Shown here piece after piece: positions 6,657 to 15,200 of a stretch of DNA of 17,131 nt. Position 1 is the stretch's first letter; each line of letters starts with the position of its first letter. The stretch comes from Microbacterium sp. (GTDB taxonomy: Bacteria > Actinomycetota > Actinomycetes > Actinomycetales > Microbacteriaceae), in assembly GCA_003524435.1 (NCBI GenBank), contig DQHP01000056.1, forward strand, positions 1 to 17,131, written 5' to 3'. The position numbers and the translations under genes are program-made. The notes below the pieces were generated by a model that made no database searches, was not told the origin of the DNA, and saw only the letters and a program-made list of their open reading frames with translations.

Positions 6657-8213
6657 ATGAACTATGTACTGGCTATTGACGCCGGCACCGGATCGGTGCG
6701 CGCCTGCGTCTTCGATACGCAAGGCACCCCGATAGCAATCTCACAGCGCAGCTGGGAGCATGATCCTGAGCCGGGGATCCCCGGATCGATGAGCTTCGCG
6801 ACCGATCGCAATTGGGCTCTCATCCTCGAGATCATTCGCGAGGCCGTGGCGAAGGCCGGAATCTCCGGATCCGACATCGCCGCCGTCAGCTCGACCTCGA
6901 TGCGCGAGGGCATCGTGCTGCTCGACAGCGACGGCCACGAGGTCTGGGCCTGCGCCAACGTCGACGCCCGCGCTGAGGCAGAGGTGCGTGCACTCGCCGC
7001 GAACCCCGGGCTCGAAGAGCGCATCTACGAAAAAACCGGTCAGACGTTCGCGCTGACGGCGGGCCCGCGTCTGCTCTGGCTGAAGACGCACCGCCCAGAT
7101 CTGTACGACCGCGCAGCGACCGTGCTCATGCTCAGTGAATGGGTGCTGTTCCGTCTCAGCGGCGTACGCGCGATGGAGCCCTCGAACGGATCGACCTCTG
7201 GATTCGTGTCGCTCGCAAGCCGCGCGGGCGACCCTGAGCTGTTGCGCATGTGTGGGCTCCGCGACGACATCCTGCCCGAGACATTCGAGCCAGGCACAGT
7301 GATCGGCGACGTGACTGCCACGGCAGCAGAAGAGACCGGCCTGAGCACATCGACGCGCGTCGTCCTCGGTGGTGGAGATGCACAGCTCGCAGCGCTCAGC
7401 ATGGGTCTGACCAAGCCCGGTGAGGCGACGATCGTGGCCGGCACCTTCTGGCAGCAGTTCGTGAACCTGCCCACCCCCGACGTCGACCCGGAGATGCGGG
7501 TGCGCGTTAATGCGGCAGCGATCCCGAACCTCTGGCAGGCCGAGGCGATCGCGTTCCACGCTGGAACGGCCATCCGCTGGTTCCGCGATACATTCGCGCA
7601 CGAAGAGACCGAGATCGCCCGCAAGACCGGCCGCGATCCGCTCGATGTTCTCACGGAAGCCGCAGCCGGGGTCCCCATCGGCTCTGACGGAGTGATCCCG
7701 ATCTTCTCGGACGTCATGAACTACCGGCAGTGGAAACACGCGGCCCCGTCATTTCTCAATCTGTCACTCGATGGTGGGCCGAGGGTTCGCGCCGCGATGT
7801 TCCGTTCGCTGCTCGAGAATGCCGCCATCGTCGCCGCGCTGAATCTTGAGATGGTCGAAGGCTTCAGCGGCACTCGTGCAGACACCGTGGTGTTCGCCGG
7901 GGGCTCGGCGAAGAGCGAGATGTGGACGCAGATCGTCGCCGATGTACTCGGCCGTCCGATCCGCATTCCGCTCGTGACCGAGTCGACAGCACAGGGTGCG
8001 GCCGCGTGCGCGGCAGCGGGTGCCGGGTTCTTCGACACACCTTCGGATGCTGCGCAGAGCTGGCTCTCGTGGGAACGCGAGGTCACGCCCAACGCAGAAG
8101 CACACGAGGCCTATCGCGAGGTTCGCGAGCGCTGGATCGCCGCGTACGCACCCCAACTCGAACTCATGAACTCAGGAATAACCAGCTCGCTCTGGCGTGC
8201 GCCCGGCAGCTGA
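6657..8213 (+). CDS. lsrK: AI-2 kinase LsrK (FGGY family)
   Basis: This 518-residue FGGY carbohydrate kinase phosphorylates imported open-chain AI-2 (DPD) at C5, trapping it and creating the LsrR ligand. E. coli LsrK is 530 residues. Shared stretches specific to LsrK include SMREGIVL (81-88), WACANVDAR (97-105), AGTFWQQFVNL (261-271), DPEMRVRVN (277-285), HAAPSFLNLS further on, and a C-terminus TSSLWRAPG. Kinase marks are the phosphate loop D8-A-G-T-G-S-V-R (8-15) and GGGDAQ (238-243), with Asp241 the expected catalytic base. The chosen ATG at 6657 has GGAGGA at 6642-6647; a GTG at 6636 overlaps the lsrR stop and leaves no ribosome binding site. It lies 17 bases after lsrR, so the lsrR-lsrK pairing of E. 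coli is kept. Confidence 0.95.
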   Translation: MNYVLAIDAGTGSVRACVFDTQGTPIAISQRSWEHDPEPGIPGSMSFATDRNWALILEIIREAVAKAGISGSDIAAVSSTSMREGIVLLDSDGHEVWACANVDARAEAEVRALAANPGLEERIYEKTGQTFALTAGPRLLWLKTHRPDLYDRAATVLMLSEWVLFRLSGVRAMEPSNGSTSGFVSLASRAGDPELLRMCGLRDDILPETFEPGTVIGDVTATAAEETGLSTSTRVVLGGGDAQLAALSMGLTKPGEATIVAGTFWQQFVNLPTPDVDPEMRVRVNAAAIPNLWQAEAIAFHAGTAIRWFRDTFAHEETEIARKTGRDPLDVLTEAAAGVPIGSDGVIPIFSDVMNYRQWKHAAPSFLNLSLDGGPRVRAAMFRSLLENAAIVAALNLEMVEGFSGTRADTVVFAGGSAKSEMWTQIVADVLGRPIRIPLVTESTAQGAAACAAAGAGFFDTPSDAAQSWLSWEREVTPNAEAHEAYREVRERWIAAYAPQLELMNSGITSSLWRAPGS

Positions 8214-8255
8214 AACGCACGCCAGGTAGCGGAAAGCAACAAAGAAAGAGAAACG

Positions 8256-8657
8256 ATGGAACTCACGAAGACCACCAACGCCGAATTCCGATTCGGCGAG
8301 TTCGGCCCCGGGTACGTCATGCGCGGCCCCCGCACTGATTTCGGCGTGGTGCAACTGCGCCCGGGTGATGACGCATCAAACCATTACCACGCGAAGATCG
8401 AAGAGACCTTTGTCGTCATCGAAGGTCAGGCCACGGTCTGGATCGACTGCCAGCAGAGCTACGAACTCAGCGTCGGCGACATCGTGCGCTGCGATCCGGG
8501 CGAGATGCATTACTTCGTGAACAACTCCGACGCGAACTTCCGTGCGGTGTTCGTTAAGGCGCCGTACGACCCCAAGGACGGCGTGCAGGTGCCGTGGACC
8601 CCGGGCGAGCCGGTTCCGACTGACGCCATCGCCGCAGCGAAAGATGCAGCGGCCTGA
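8256..8657 (+). CDS. Small single-domain cupin protein, candidate replacement for LsrG
   Basis: The protein has 133 residues and one cupin domain. Motif 1 is H43-x-H45-x4-E50-x6-G57 and motif 2 is G82-x2-H85-x3-N89, so the usual metal set His43, His45, Glu50 and His85 is intact. It has no signal peptide and should be cytoplasmic. An acidic, Pro-rich tail covers about 103-133. The ribosome binding site is weak (AGAAAGAG, 8242-8249). It lies 42 bases after lsrK and 49 bases before lsrF, where the pathway needs an enzyme between phosphorylation and thiolysis. In E. coli that isomerase is LsrG, a protein of a different fold, and no LsrG-like frame is in the window. Small cupins often isomerise phosphosugars, so the cupin may act on phospho-AI-2. 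The family call is firm, the reaction is inference; a metal-dependent oxygenase or binding protein is possible. Confidence 0.85.
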   Translation: MELTKTTNAEFRFGEFGPGYVMRGPRTDFGVVQLRPGDDASNHYHAKIEETFVVIEGQATVWIDCQQSYELSVGDIVRCDPGEMHYFVNNSDANFRAVFVKAPYDPKDGVQVPWTPGEPVPTDAIAAAKDAAA

Positions 8658-8706
8658 CCCCCGCTCACACGACCAATTCATCCACAGCCAGAGAAGGGAA
8701 TACACC

Positions 8707-9591
8707 ATGGCTGATCTAGAAGGAAACATCGATTCGAAGGATTTCGGAATCGGCACACCGCAGGTGACGCAGGGCTCGCCTGTGAAGGGCGCAGGCCAGC
8801 TGGACTTCGGCATGCGTCACCGCCTTTCGCGCATCTTCCAGGAGGATGGCCGCACGGTCATGCTCGCGTTCGATCACGGCTACTTCCAGGGGCCGACGAG
8901 CGGACTGGAGCGGGTCGATCTCAACATCGTTCCCCTTGCTCCTCAGGCTGACGCGCTCATGGCCACCCGCGGCATCCTGCGCTCTGTCATCCCGGCATCC
9001 CTTGACACCGCACTCGTCGTGCGCGCGTCGGGTGGTCCGTCGATCCTCAAGGATCTCTCGGACGAGCGCATCGCGATGGACATGGAGGATGCTGCACGCA
9101 TCGACGCCGCAGCCGTCGCCGTGCAGGTATTCATCGGCGGTGACAATGAGACACAGTCGGTGCACAACCTGACGCAGCAGATCGATGCCGGCCTTCGACT
9201 TGGCATCCCTGTGCTCGGCGTGACGGCAGTGGGCACCCAGCTCACCCGTGACTCGCGTTACCTCGGCCTTGCCACTCGCATCATCGCTGAGCTCGGAGCT
9301 CAGCTGGTGAAGACGTACTACTGCGAGGAAGGCTTCGAGCAGGTCACGTCGGGATGCCCCGTTCCGGTGATTATGGCCGGAGGCAAGAAGCTGCCGTCGC
9401 TTGACGCTCTTACGATGGCTTACAAGGCGATATCCGAAGGCGCAGCGGGCGTCGACATGGGCCGTAACATCTTCCAGCGCCAGGCGCCGGCGGCGATGAT
9501 CCAGGCTGTGCGCTCGGTTGTGCACGGCGGTGCCACTCCTGACGCGGCTCACGCCGAGTACAAGGAGCTTTCGGGCGGCGCAGAAGACTAA
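8707..9591 (+). CDS. lsrF: 3-hydroxy-5-phosphonooxypentane-2,4-dione thiolase LsrF
   Basis: The protein has 294 residues (E. coli LsrF 291) and is a TIM-barrel enzyme of the class I aldolase (DeoC/FbaB-like) group. It transfers the acetyl unit of isomerised phospho-AI-2 to coenzyme A, giving acetyl-CoA and dihydroxyacetone phosphate. Close matches to E. coli are MLAFDHGYFQGPT (52-64), TRGILRSV (87-94), VDMGRNIFQ near the C-terminal third, and AGGKKLP. Lys202 in QLVKTYY aligns with the active-site Lys203 of E. coli LsrF, and Asp56-His57 are kept. The ATG at 8707 follows AGAAGGGA (8692-8699). A longer frame from 8542 crosses the cupin gene and is rejected. A long GC-rich hairpin follows 11 bases after the stop. 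Confidence 0.95.
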   Translation: MADLEGNIDSKDFGIGTPQVTQGSPVKGAGQLDFGMRHRLSRIFQEDGRTVMLAFDHGYFQGPTSGLERVDLNIVPLAPQADALMATRGILRSVIPASLDTALVVRASGGPSILKDLSDERIAMDMEDAARIDAAAVAVQVFIGGDNETQSVHNLTQQIDAGLRLGIPVLGVTAVGTQLTRDSRYLGLATRIIAELGAQLVKTYYCEEGFEQVTSGCPVPVIMAGGKKLPSLDALTMAYKAISEGAAGVDMGRNIFQRQAPAAMIQAVRSVVHGGATPDAAHAEYKELSGGAED

Positions 9592-9602
9592 GAACGAGTA
9601 CT

Positions 9603-9639
9603 GGGCGTGCGGTCGGTCGCTAGCGACGACCGCACGCCC
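9603..9639 (+). terminator. GC-rich hairpin after lsrF, without a T tract
   Basis: G9603-G9615 pairs perfectly with C9627-C9639 (13 pairs, mostly G-C). The interior TCGCTAGCGA (9617-9626) is itself a palindrome and can extend the stem past a bulged G. No run of T follows. Hairpins like this at gene ends are common in high-GC actinobacteria, where they act as weak terminators or 3' stabilisers. It would separate lsrF from the aldolase and MFS genes in expression. Confidence 0.6.
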
Positions 9640-9642
9640 TTG

Positions 9643-9678
9643 GCAGTGAAATCCGGCAGAGCAATGAAATCTGGCAGA
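9643..9678 (+). repeat. Head-to-tail 18-base direct repeat ahead of the aldolase gene
   Basis: GCAGTGAAATCCGGCAGA (9643-9660) is followed immediately by GCAATGAAATCTGGCAGA (9661-9678), differing at 2 of 18 positions, both transitions. It starts 3 bases after the lsrF hairpin and ends 3 bases before the aldolase ribosome binding site (GGGAG, 9682-9686). It is too short and too few in copies for CRISPR. It may be a simple tandem duplication or a doubled protein-binding site. Confidence 0.7.
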
Positions 9679-9692
9679 CGTGGGAGAAGAAA

Positions 9693-10853
9693 ATGGCGGC
9701 ACAGTGCGACATGGGCGAACTCCGTGTGGAGACAGTCGACGCGTCCAGAGTTCTTGGCCAGGATCCGTTCCTCGTGCTACATGGTGGGGGAAACACCTCG
9801 GTGAAGAACGAGGAGTTCATCTGGGCGAAGGCCTCGGGCTTCGATCTCGGATCGCTCGTTCCTGAGGGGCTCGTGCAGCTTCGGCGGGCAGACCTCGACG
9901 AGCTGCTCGCGCAGGACACGCTCAGCGACACCGCGATGATGGATGGCTACGCGGCCGCCACGGTGCTCCCTGATCAGCCAGCGCCGACGATCGAGGCGCT
10001 GTTTCACCATGCGTTGCCGTTCACCTCGGTGCTGCATTCGCATGCTGACGCGATCGTTGCACTCACCGACACCGTCCGCGGGCTCGACCTTGCGGCCGAG
10101 GTGTTCGGTGAAGACGTCGTTGTCGTGCCGTACGTGATGCCAGGGTTTGAGCTTGCCAAACTCGCGCCAGAACTGTGGCGGCAGTCGGGTGGCCAGGCAC
10201 GGGCGATGGTGCTGCAGAACCACGGGCTCTTCACGATGGGGGACACCGTCGCTCAGACCCTTGCGCTCCATCTGAATCTCGTAGATCGCGCCGAAGCGTA
10301 TATCGCGACGCAGGGTGTGGACCTTCGTGCCACGTTCGACGCATCCGTAGAAGAGCTGGACGAAGACGCGTCGCCTACGGCGAAGTCGCTTTGTGAAGAT
10401 CTCCGTGCACACTCCACCGAATCGCACCTTGTCGTGCTTCGCTGCGAGGACGCCGAGGTGCGGGCATTCATCGAACGACCCGACCTCGAGCGAGTGACGA
10501 GCCTTGGACCGAGCACCCTCGAACACGTGATCCGCACGAAACGGGTGCCTCTTATCGGCGACGACATCGCGGGGTACGTTCGCGATTACCGCGCCTACTT
10601 CGAACGTAACCGCGTGGACGGCGATGGCCTCCGGATGCTCGATCCCACCCCGCGAGTCATCTTGCATCCAGAGCTGGGCCTTCTCGCGGTCGGCACCTCC
10701 GAGAAGGCCGCGGGCGCAGTGATGGACATCTATCGCCACACCATCCGCATCATCGACGCAGCCGAACGGATGGGTGGATATCAGACAGTCTCAGAGCGAC
10801 AGGCCTTCGGGCTGGAGTATTGGGAACTCGAGCAGCGGCGGTTCAAATCTTGA
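9693..10853 (+). CDS. Class II aldolase/adducin family protein
   Basis: The protein has 386 residues from ATG 9693, with GGGAG at 9682-9686. The N-terminal part holds the substrate phosphate loop GGGNTSVK (31-38), zinc ligands in L114-H115-S-H117-A-D119, and N176-H177-G-L-F (176-180), the third zinc His. The layout, including H30-G-G-G-N-T-S and a C-terminal LEYWELEQ, is closest to the aldolase half of the large rhamnulose-phosphate aldolase/dehydrogenase proteins (YuxG/RhaD type), here without the dehydrogenase half. Class II aldolases of this fold split or join sugar phosphates, often with dihydroxyacetone phosphate, which LsrF produces. It could act on a phospho-AI-2 derivative or a related branched sugar phosphate; the substrate cannot be read from the sequence. 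It overlaps the MFS gene by 4 bases. E. coli lsr has no such gene. Confidence 0.85.
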   Translation: MAAQCDMGELRVETVDASRVLGQDPFLVLHGGGNTSVKNEEFIWAKASGFDLGSLVPEGLVQLRRADLDELLAQDTLSDTAMMDGYAAATVLPDQPAPTIEALFHHALPFTSVLHSHADAIVALTDTVRGLDLAAEVFGEDVVVVPYVMPGFELAKLAPELWRQSGGQARAMVLQNHGLFTMGDTVAQTLALHLNLVDRAEAYIATQGVDLRATFDASVEELDEDASPTAKSLCEDLRAHSTESHLVVLRCEDAEVRAFIERPDLERVTSLGPSTLEHVIRTKRVPLIGDDIAGYVRDYRAYFERNRVDGDGLRMLDPTPRVILHPELGLLAVGTSEKAAGAVMDIYRHTIRIIDAAERMGGYQTVSERQAFGLEYWELEQRRFKS

Positions 10854-12112
10854 CTCAGCTCTCAACGACTCAGCGCAATCTCGCGCTGTTTGCGCTCGCG
10901 CTCGGCGGCTTCGCGATCGGCATCACTGAATTCGCCACGATGGGGCTCCTACCCGGCATGGCGCAGGAACTGCTGACGGGCTATCAGGAGAACCCTCAGC
11001 AGGTGATCGCCCAGGCGGGCACCCTCATCACTGTTTACGCGCTCGGCGTCGTTGCCGGGGCTCCAGCGGTTGCGGTGTTCGGTGCACGAATGTCAGAGAC
11101 GAAGCTGACCTACTGGCTGATCGTGCTCCTGTTCGTAGGAACGCTCGCGTCGGCGCTCATGCCCACATTCGGCTCGGTGCTGCTGTTCCGCTTCATCGCC
11201 GGACTCCCGCACGGCGCCTACTTCGGCGTGGTCTCCTTGCTCGCCGGCCGCCTCATGGGCCCGGGGAGCGAAGGCCGCGGAATCGCACTGGCGATGTCAG
11301 GGCTCACGGTCGCGAACGTGATCGGGGTGCCGCTTTCAACGTTGCTCGGACAGCAACTCGGCTGGCGGTGGGTGTACGGTCTTGTCGCGTTGCTCTTCGC
11401 CGTGACCTTTGTCTTCGTGCTGCTGTTCCTGCCCAAATATCCGGGCAACCCAGAGCGCAGCCCGCTACGCGAACTGCGTGCCTTCCGAAATCCGCGCGTG
11501 TGGATCATGGTGGGAGTCAGCTCAATCGGCTTCGGTGGATTCTTCGCGGTGTACTCGTACATCGCAGAGGTGACGACGAGGCAAGTCGGCTTCTCCGCCT
11601 CGGTGGTTCCCTGGATGCTCGCCGCCATGGGACTCGGCATGGTTATCGGCAACCTCATCGGCGGTTATCTCACCGACCGCAAGCCCAGCACCGCCGCGGT
11701 GTGGGGCCTTGCCCTCTCCCTTGTCGCTATCCTCCTGTACACGCAGTTCGCTGATACGAAGGTCGGTCTGTTCGTCTTCGCATTCTTGGTGAGTGGGACC
11801 TCCGCCCTCCTCATGCCCTCGTTGCAGTCGCGCCTCATCAGGGTGTCGAACGAAGCGAAGCTGCTGGGGGCAGCGCTCAACCACGCGGCGTTCAACATCG
11901 CGAACAGTCTGGGCGCCTGGCTGGGGGGTCTCGTGATCGCTGGCGGGTTCGGCTACCTCGCGCCCGGGTGGGTCGGCGCAGTTCTCACCGCGATCGGTCT
12001 TGTACTCATCCTCATCAGCGTTGCGTTCGAACGCCGCGATAGACGTCGCGGCATCGACACGGGCGGGATCGTCCTGCCGCTGCGCCATGCGGGTGCTGCC
12101 GAGCATCCCTAG
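10850..12112 (+). CDS. MFS transporter, DHA1 group (AraJ/YdhP-like)
   Basis: From TTG at 10850 the protein has 420 residues and about twelve hydrophobic segments, typical of a major facilitator. The first helix contains ALGGFAIGITEFATMG (17-32). RFIAGLPHGAYFGV (114-127) and GLTVANVIGVPLSTLLGQ (151-168) are marks of the AraJ/YdhP branch of drug/sugar:H+ antiporters. The start TTG overlaps the aldolase stop as TTGA, with GGCGG nearby (about 10835-10842), so translation is coupled; a TTG at 10820 in the same frame is less likely because it lies deep in the aldolase gene. Members of this branch mostly export sugars or small molecules. Its coupling to the lsr group suggests export of an intermediate, of AI-2 itself or of a by-product, but this is inference. 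Confidence 0.85.
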   Translation: MTQLSTTQRNLALFALALGGFAIGITEFATMGLLPGMAQELLTGYQENPQQVIAQAGTLITVYALGVVAGAPAVAVFGARMSETKLTYWLIVLLFVGTLASALMPTFGSVLLFRFIAGLPHGAYFGVVSLLAGRLMGPGSEGRGIALAMSGLTVANVIGVPLSTLLGQQLGWRWVYGLVALLFAVTFVFVLLFLPKYPGNPERSPLRELRAFRNPRVWIMVGVSSIGFGGFFAVYSYIAEVTTRQVGFSASVVPWMLAAMGLGMVIGNLIGGYLTDRKPSTAAVWGLALSLVAILLYTQFADTKVGLFVFAFLVSGTSALLMPSLQSRLIRVSNEAKLLGAALNHAAFNIANSLGAWLGGLVIAGGFGYLAPGWVGAVLTAIGLVLILISVAFERRDRRRGIDTGGIVLPLRHAGAAEHP

Positions 12113-12215
12113 GCATACCGAGCATGCGCTGAGCTAACCTCGTTCACCTGCCGCTCACCATCCGATAACCAAACGACGCCAAATCAGACACCTCACGTTC
12201 GGCGGCCAACCATAG

Positions 12216-12242
12216 CTTCGGGGTGTCCTACCCGACCCGAAG
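12216..12242 (+). other. Inverted repeat in the 143-base spacer before the lamin-tail protein gene
   Basis: CTTCGGG (12216-12222) pairs with CCCGAAG (12236-12242) around 13 bases, and a nested GGGT/ACCC offers an alternative fold. It lies 14 bases before the ATG at 12256. It may be the MFS gene's end hairpin or a regulatory site for the next gene. No T tract follows. The rest of 12113-12255 shows no gene and no clear promoter. Confidence 0.35.
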
Positions 12243-12255
12243 TCATTGGTGTTCC

Positions 12256-15200
12256 ATGCTCCCGCGCCATTCCCTTGCCTACCCGTCCGCCCTCGGCGCC
12301 ATAGTGCTGGCGGCCACGCTCCTGCCCGTGGCTCCTGCCGCAGCATCCGACCTTATTATTCCTGCCGCGGCAGCTGAGACAGCATCCGTACCCGCGATCG
12401 TCGTCACCGAAATCGTCGCGAACAACGTCGGCAACGACCATTTCGAGTACGTCGAAATCCACAACACGACGAGCGAAACCATCGACCTCGCCGCTGAGGG
12501 ATACTCCTTCGCATACTCCTATGTCGACTCCGACGACGACTCCAGCGACAAGGCGCTTACGGCCGAGCCGCTGACGCTCGCTGCGGATGAGACGGCGCTC
12601 CTCTGGGTGAGCTACACCTCGGGCAAGGTCGATTCCTTTGCCCGCACCGTCGACGACTTCCGCAACTACCACGCAGCCGATGCCGCAACCCAGATCGTCC
12701 GCGTCACCGGACAGGCTGGCATGGCGAACACCGGTAACCGCGGCATCCGCGTCGTTAAAGAAGAAAACCTCGTCAGCTGGGCGCACTACCCAGAAGGCTC
12801 GATGGGCGAAGACCTCGGCGTGCACTTCCGCCTGCGCACCGCACCTGAAACCCCCGCCCCTGAGGGCATGGACGCCTTCGGCATCTTGGCCGCGCGCTCA
12901 CCCGGCACAGTGCTGCCCGAAGCGCTTGAGCGCCCCGCACCGACACCTGAAGTCCCCGATGACAGCCAAGCCTCGAACTGGCCGCTCATGGTCACCGAGA
13001 TCGGTCCGAACAACACCGGCGCCGATGCCTTCGAGTTCTTCGAAGTGCACAACACCACAACAGCGGCGATCGATCTTGATGCCGAGAACTACTCCTTCTC
13101 CTACAGCTACGCTGACGACGACGACCGCACACGTGACGTCCCCTTCACCGTAGAAGAGCCCCTCGTCATCGAGCCGGGCGAGACCGTCATCATGTGGGTC
13201 AGCTTCGTCTCAGGAACGACAGATTCGTTCGCGCACACGGCAGATGACTTCCGCGCGAAATGGGGCGCACCCGCTGACTCCCGCGTCGTGCGAGTCGAAG
13301 GCCAGGCTGGCATGCTCAACGGCGGAGGCCGCGGCATCCGCGTACTGCAAGGTGACGAGGCCATCAGCTGGTCGTACTACCCGCCCGGGTCAGTCGGCAA
13401 CGGCCTGACTGCGAACTACCGCATCCCCGCAGACATCGCTGAGAAGAGCTTGCCGCTCCTGTCAGAAGCAGCCCCTCCCACACCCGGCACCATCCTCCCG
13501 GAGGCGCTCACCGCTGCCGAACCTGAGCCAGAGCCCGACTTCGATCCGCAGCCCGATCCCTCGGTCACCACCTCGAGCCTGCAGGTCACCGAGATCTTGC
13601 CCGACTCGACCAATGTCGCCGGCTCCGACGGCTACGAATTCGTTGAGGTCTACAACGCGACGAGCGAGCCGATCGACTTCGCCGACTACCGCATGAACTA
13701 CCTCTACCCGCGTGATGAGTACACCAACTCGAAAAAGGCCTACTGGGCGGCAGAGCCGGGCGACGTCGTCATCCCCGCTGGGAAGTCCCTCGTGCTGTGG
13801 GTCAAGAACGGCGCCAATGACGACCTCGACGATTCAGATTTCAACGAGACCTTTGACACTTCGCTGACGCTCGGCGTCGATCTAGTCGAGACGTTCTCTG
13901 CGGGCATGTCGAACACACTGCCTCGTGGCATAGAGATCACCACCAACACTGGTCACTCCATCAACCGCGGGCATTACAACCTCGGCGAAACCGATGACAC
14001 TCTGCCGAACCAGGGCATCCGCTACATCACCGATGCAGAAGATCTGACGCTGCAGCGCATGCTGGGACTCGCGCCCGCGACGCCCGGCACAGTGCAGTCT
14101 GACCAGGTGCCTGCCGGACTTATGATCCCGGCTTCTGACACCACCGGACCGGTCATCGAGAACCGTACGGCCGCAGAGGCTGACCCGGCAGCAGACTTCG
14201 CGTTGAGCTTCGGCGTCACCGACGACGTGCTGCCGCGCACGGTCACGCTTGCGCTGTCGAACGACGTCGATGGCGAAATGGCGCCGATCAATCTGACCGA
14301 TGCGGGCGAAGGCTCGTACGTCCATACGATCCCCTCGGTCGACCTGATGGGCAAGTCGTGGCTCGAATACACCGTGACGGCGAGTGATGGCACGAACGTC
14401 ACGACCCTCGAGACTGTGCGAGTGCCCGTGCTCGGAGCCTCTGCTGACCCGCTGCGACTCAACCTCGAAGAAGGCGGGTTTGTCGGCGGCACGGTCAACG
14501 ATGGCGTCACGACTGTCATCGCTGGGGGCGAGAAGTTCCCCGCCGAAATCGAGCTCGACGTCGATAGCGAGAAGCTGCAGACCGAGGCATCGCTGGAGTC
14601 TGAGCCGATGTTCGCCTTCGAGACCTCAGACACCGACTACTACTTCAAAAACGGTGTGCTGGTTGGCGACGACATCTTGAACATCTTCGATCAGGGCACA
14701 GGCTCGAACTGGGCGACGATCGCGACGCCTGTTCCGCTTTCGTACGTGCAAGAGGGCGACGAACTCGTTGTCAGCGTCTGGGCGGGCACGAAGGCCGCTC
14801 CCGTGATCGACGAGTTCGAGAACAACGACGACTTCGTCATCCGCGGCATGCGCCTGATCCTGCCCGATGGGCGCACGCTGTTCCCGAAGGGATATGACGA
14901 CCCCGCGGTCGAGCTTGCGATGGGTGACACCGCAGGCAAGAACGACTTCTATGACGCGCGCTTCACGCTTCCCGACGACGCGTTCGCCGCGGTGACGGCC
15001 GAGTGGGACACCACCTCGCGTGAGGATGGCCCCGCCATCGTGACGGCGACGGATGCTGACGCCACTGTTTCTCGCACCGTGCAGGTCGATAACACCGGCC
15101 CCGAGGTGACCACCGAGATCGTCGACGGCTCGGCCTATCAGGGCGCGATCACGATCGATGCGTCAGTGACGGATGCTGGCATCGGCGAAGCCACGACGAC

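Noticed and set aside
6741..7739. A 332-residue minus-strand frame opposite lsrK
   Set aside because: It has a His/Arg/Cys-rich composition without domains and lies wholly over a well-supported kinase gene; such shadows are normal in GC-rich DNA.
8542..8706. Upstream extension of the LsrF frame into the cupin gene
   Set aside because: It is out of frame with the cupin, Arg-rich, and not similar to LsrF. MADL at 8707 has a good ribosome binding site and matches the E. coli N-terminus.
8716..9702. A 328-residue minus-strand frame opposite lsrF
   Set aside because: Shadow of lsrF; no motif, and the opposite frame matches a known enzyme throughout.
9777..10739. A 320-residue minus-strand frame opposite the aldolase gene
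   Set aside because: Shadow frame with no recognisable domain, over a clear class II aldolase.
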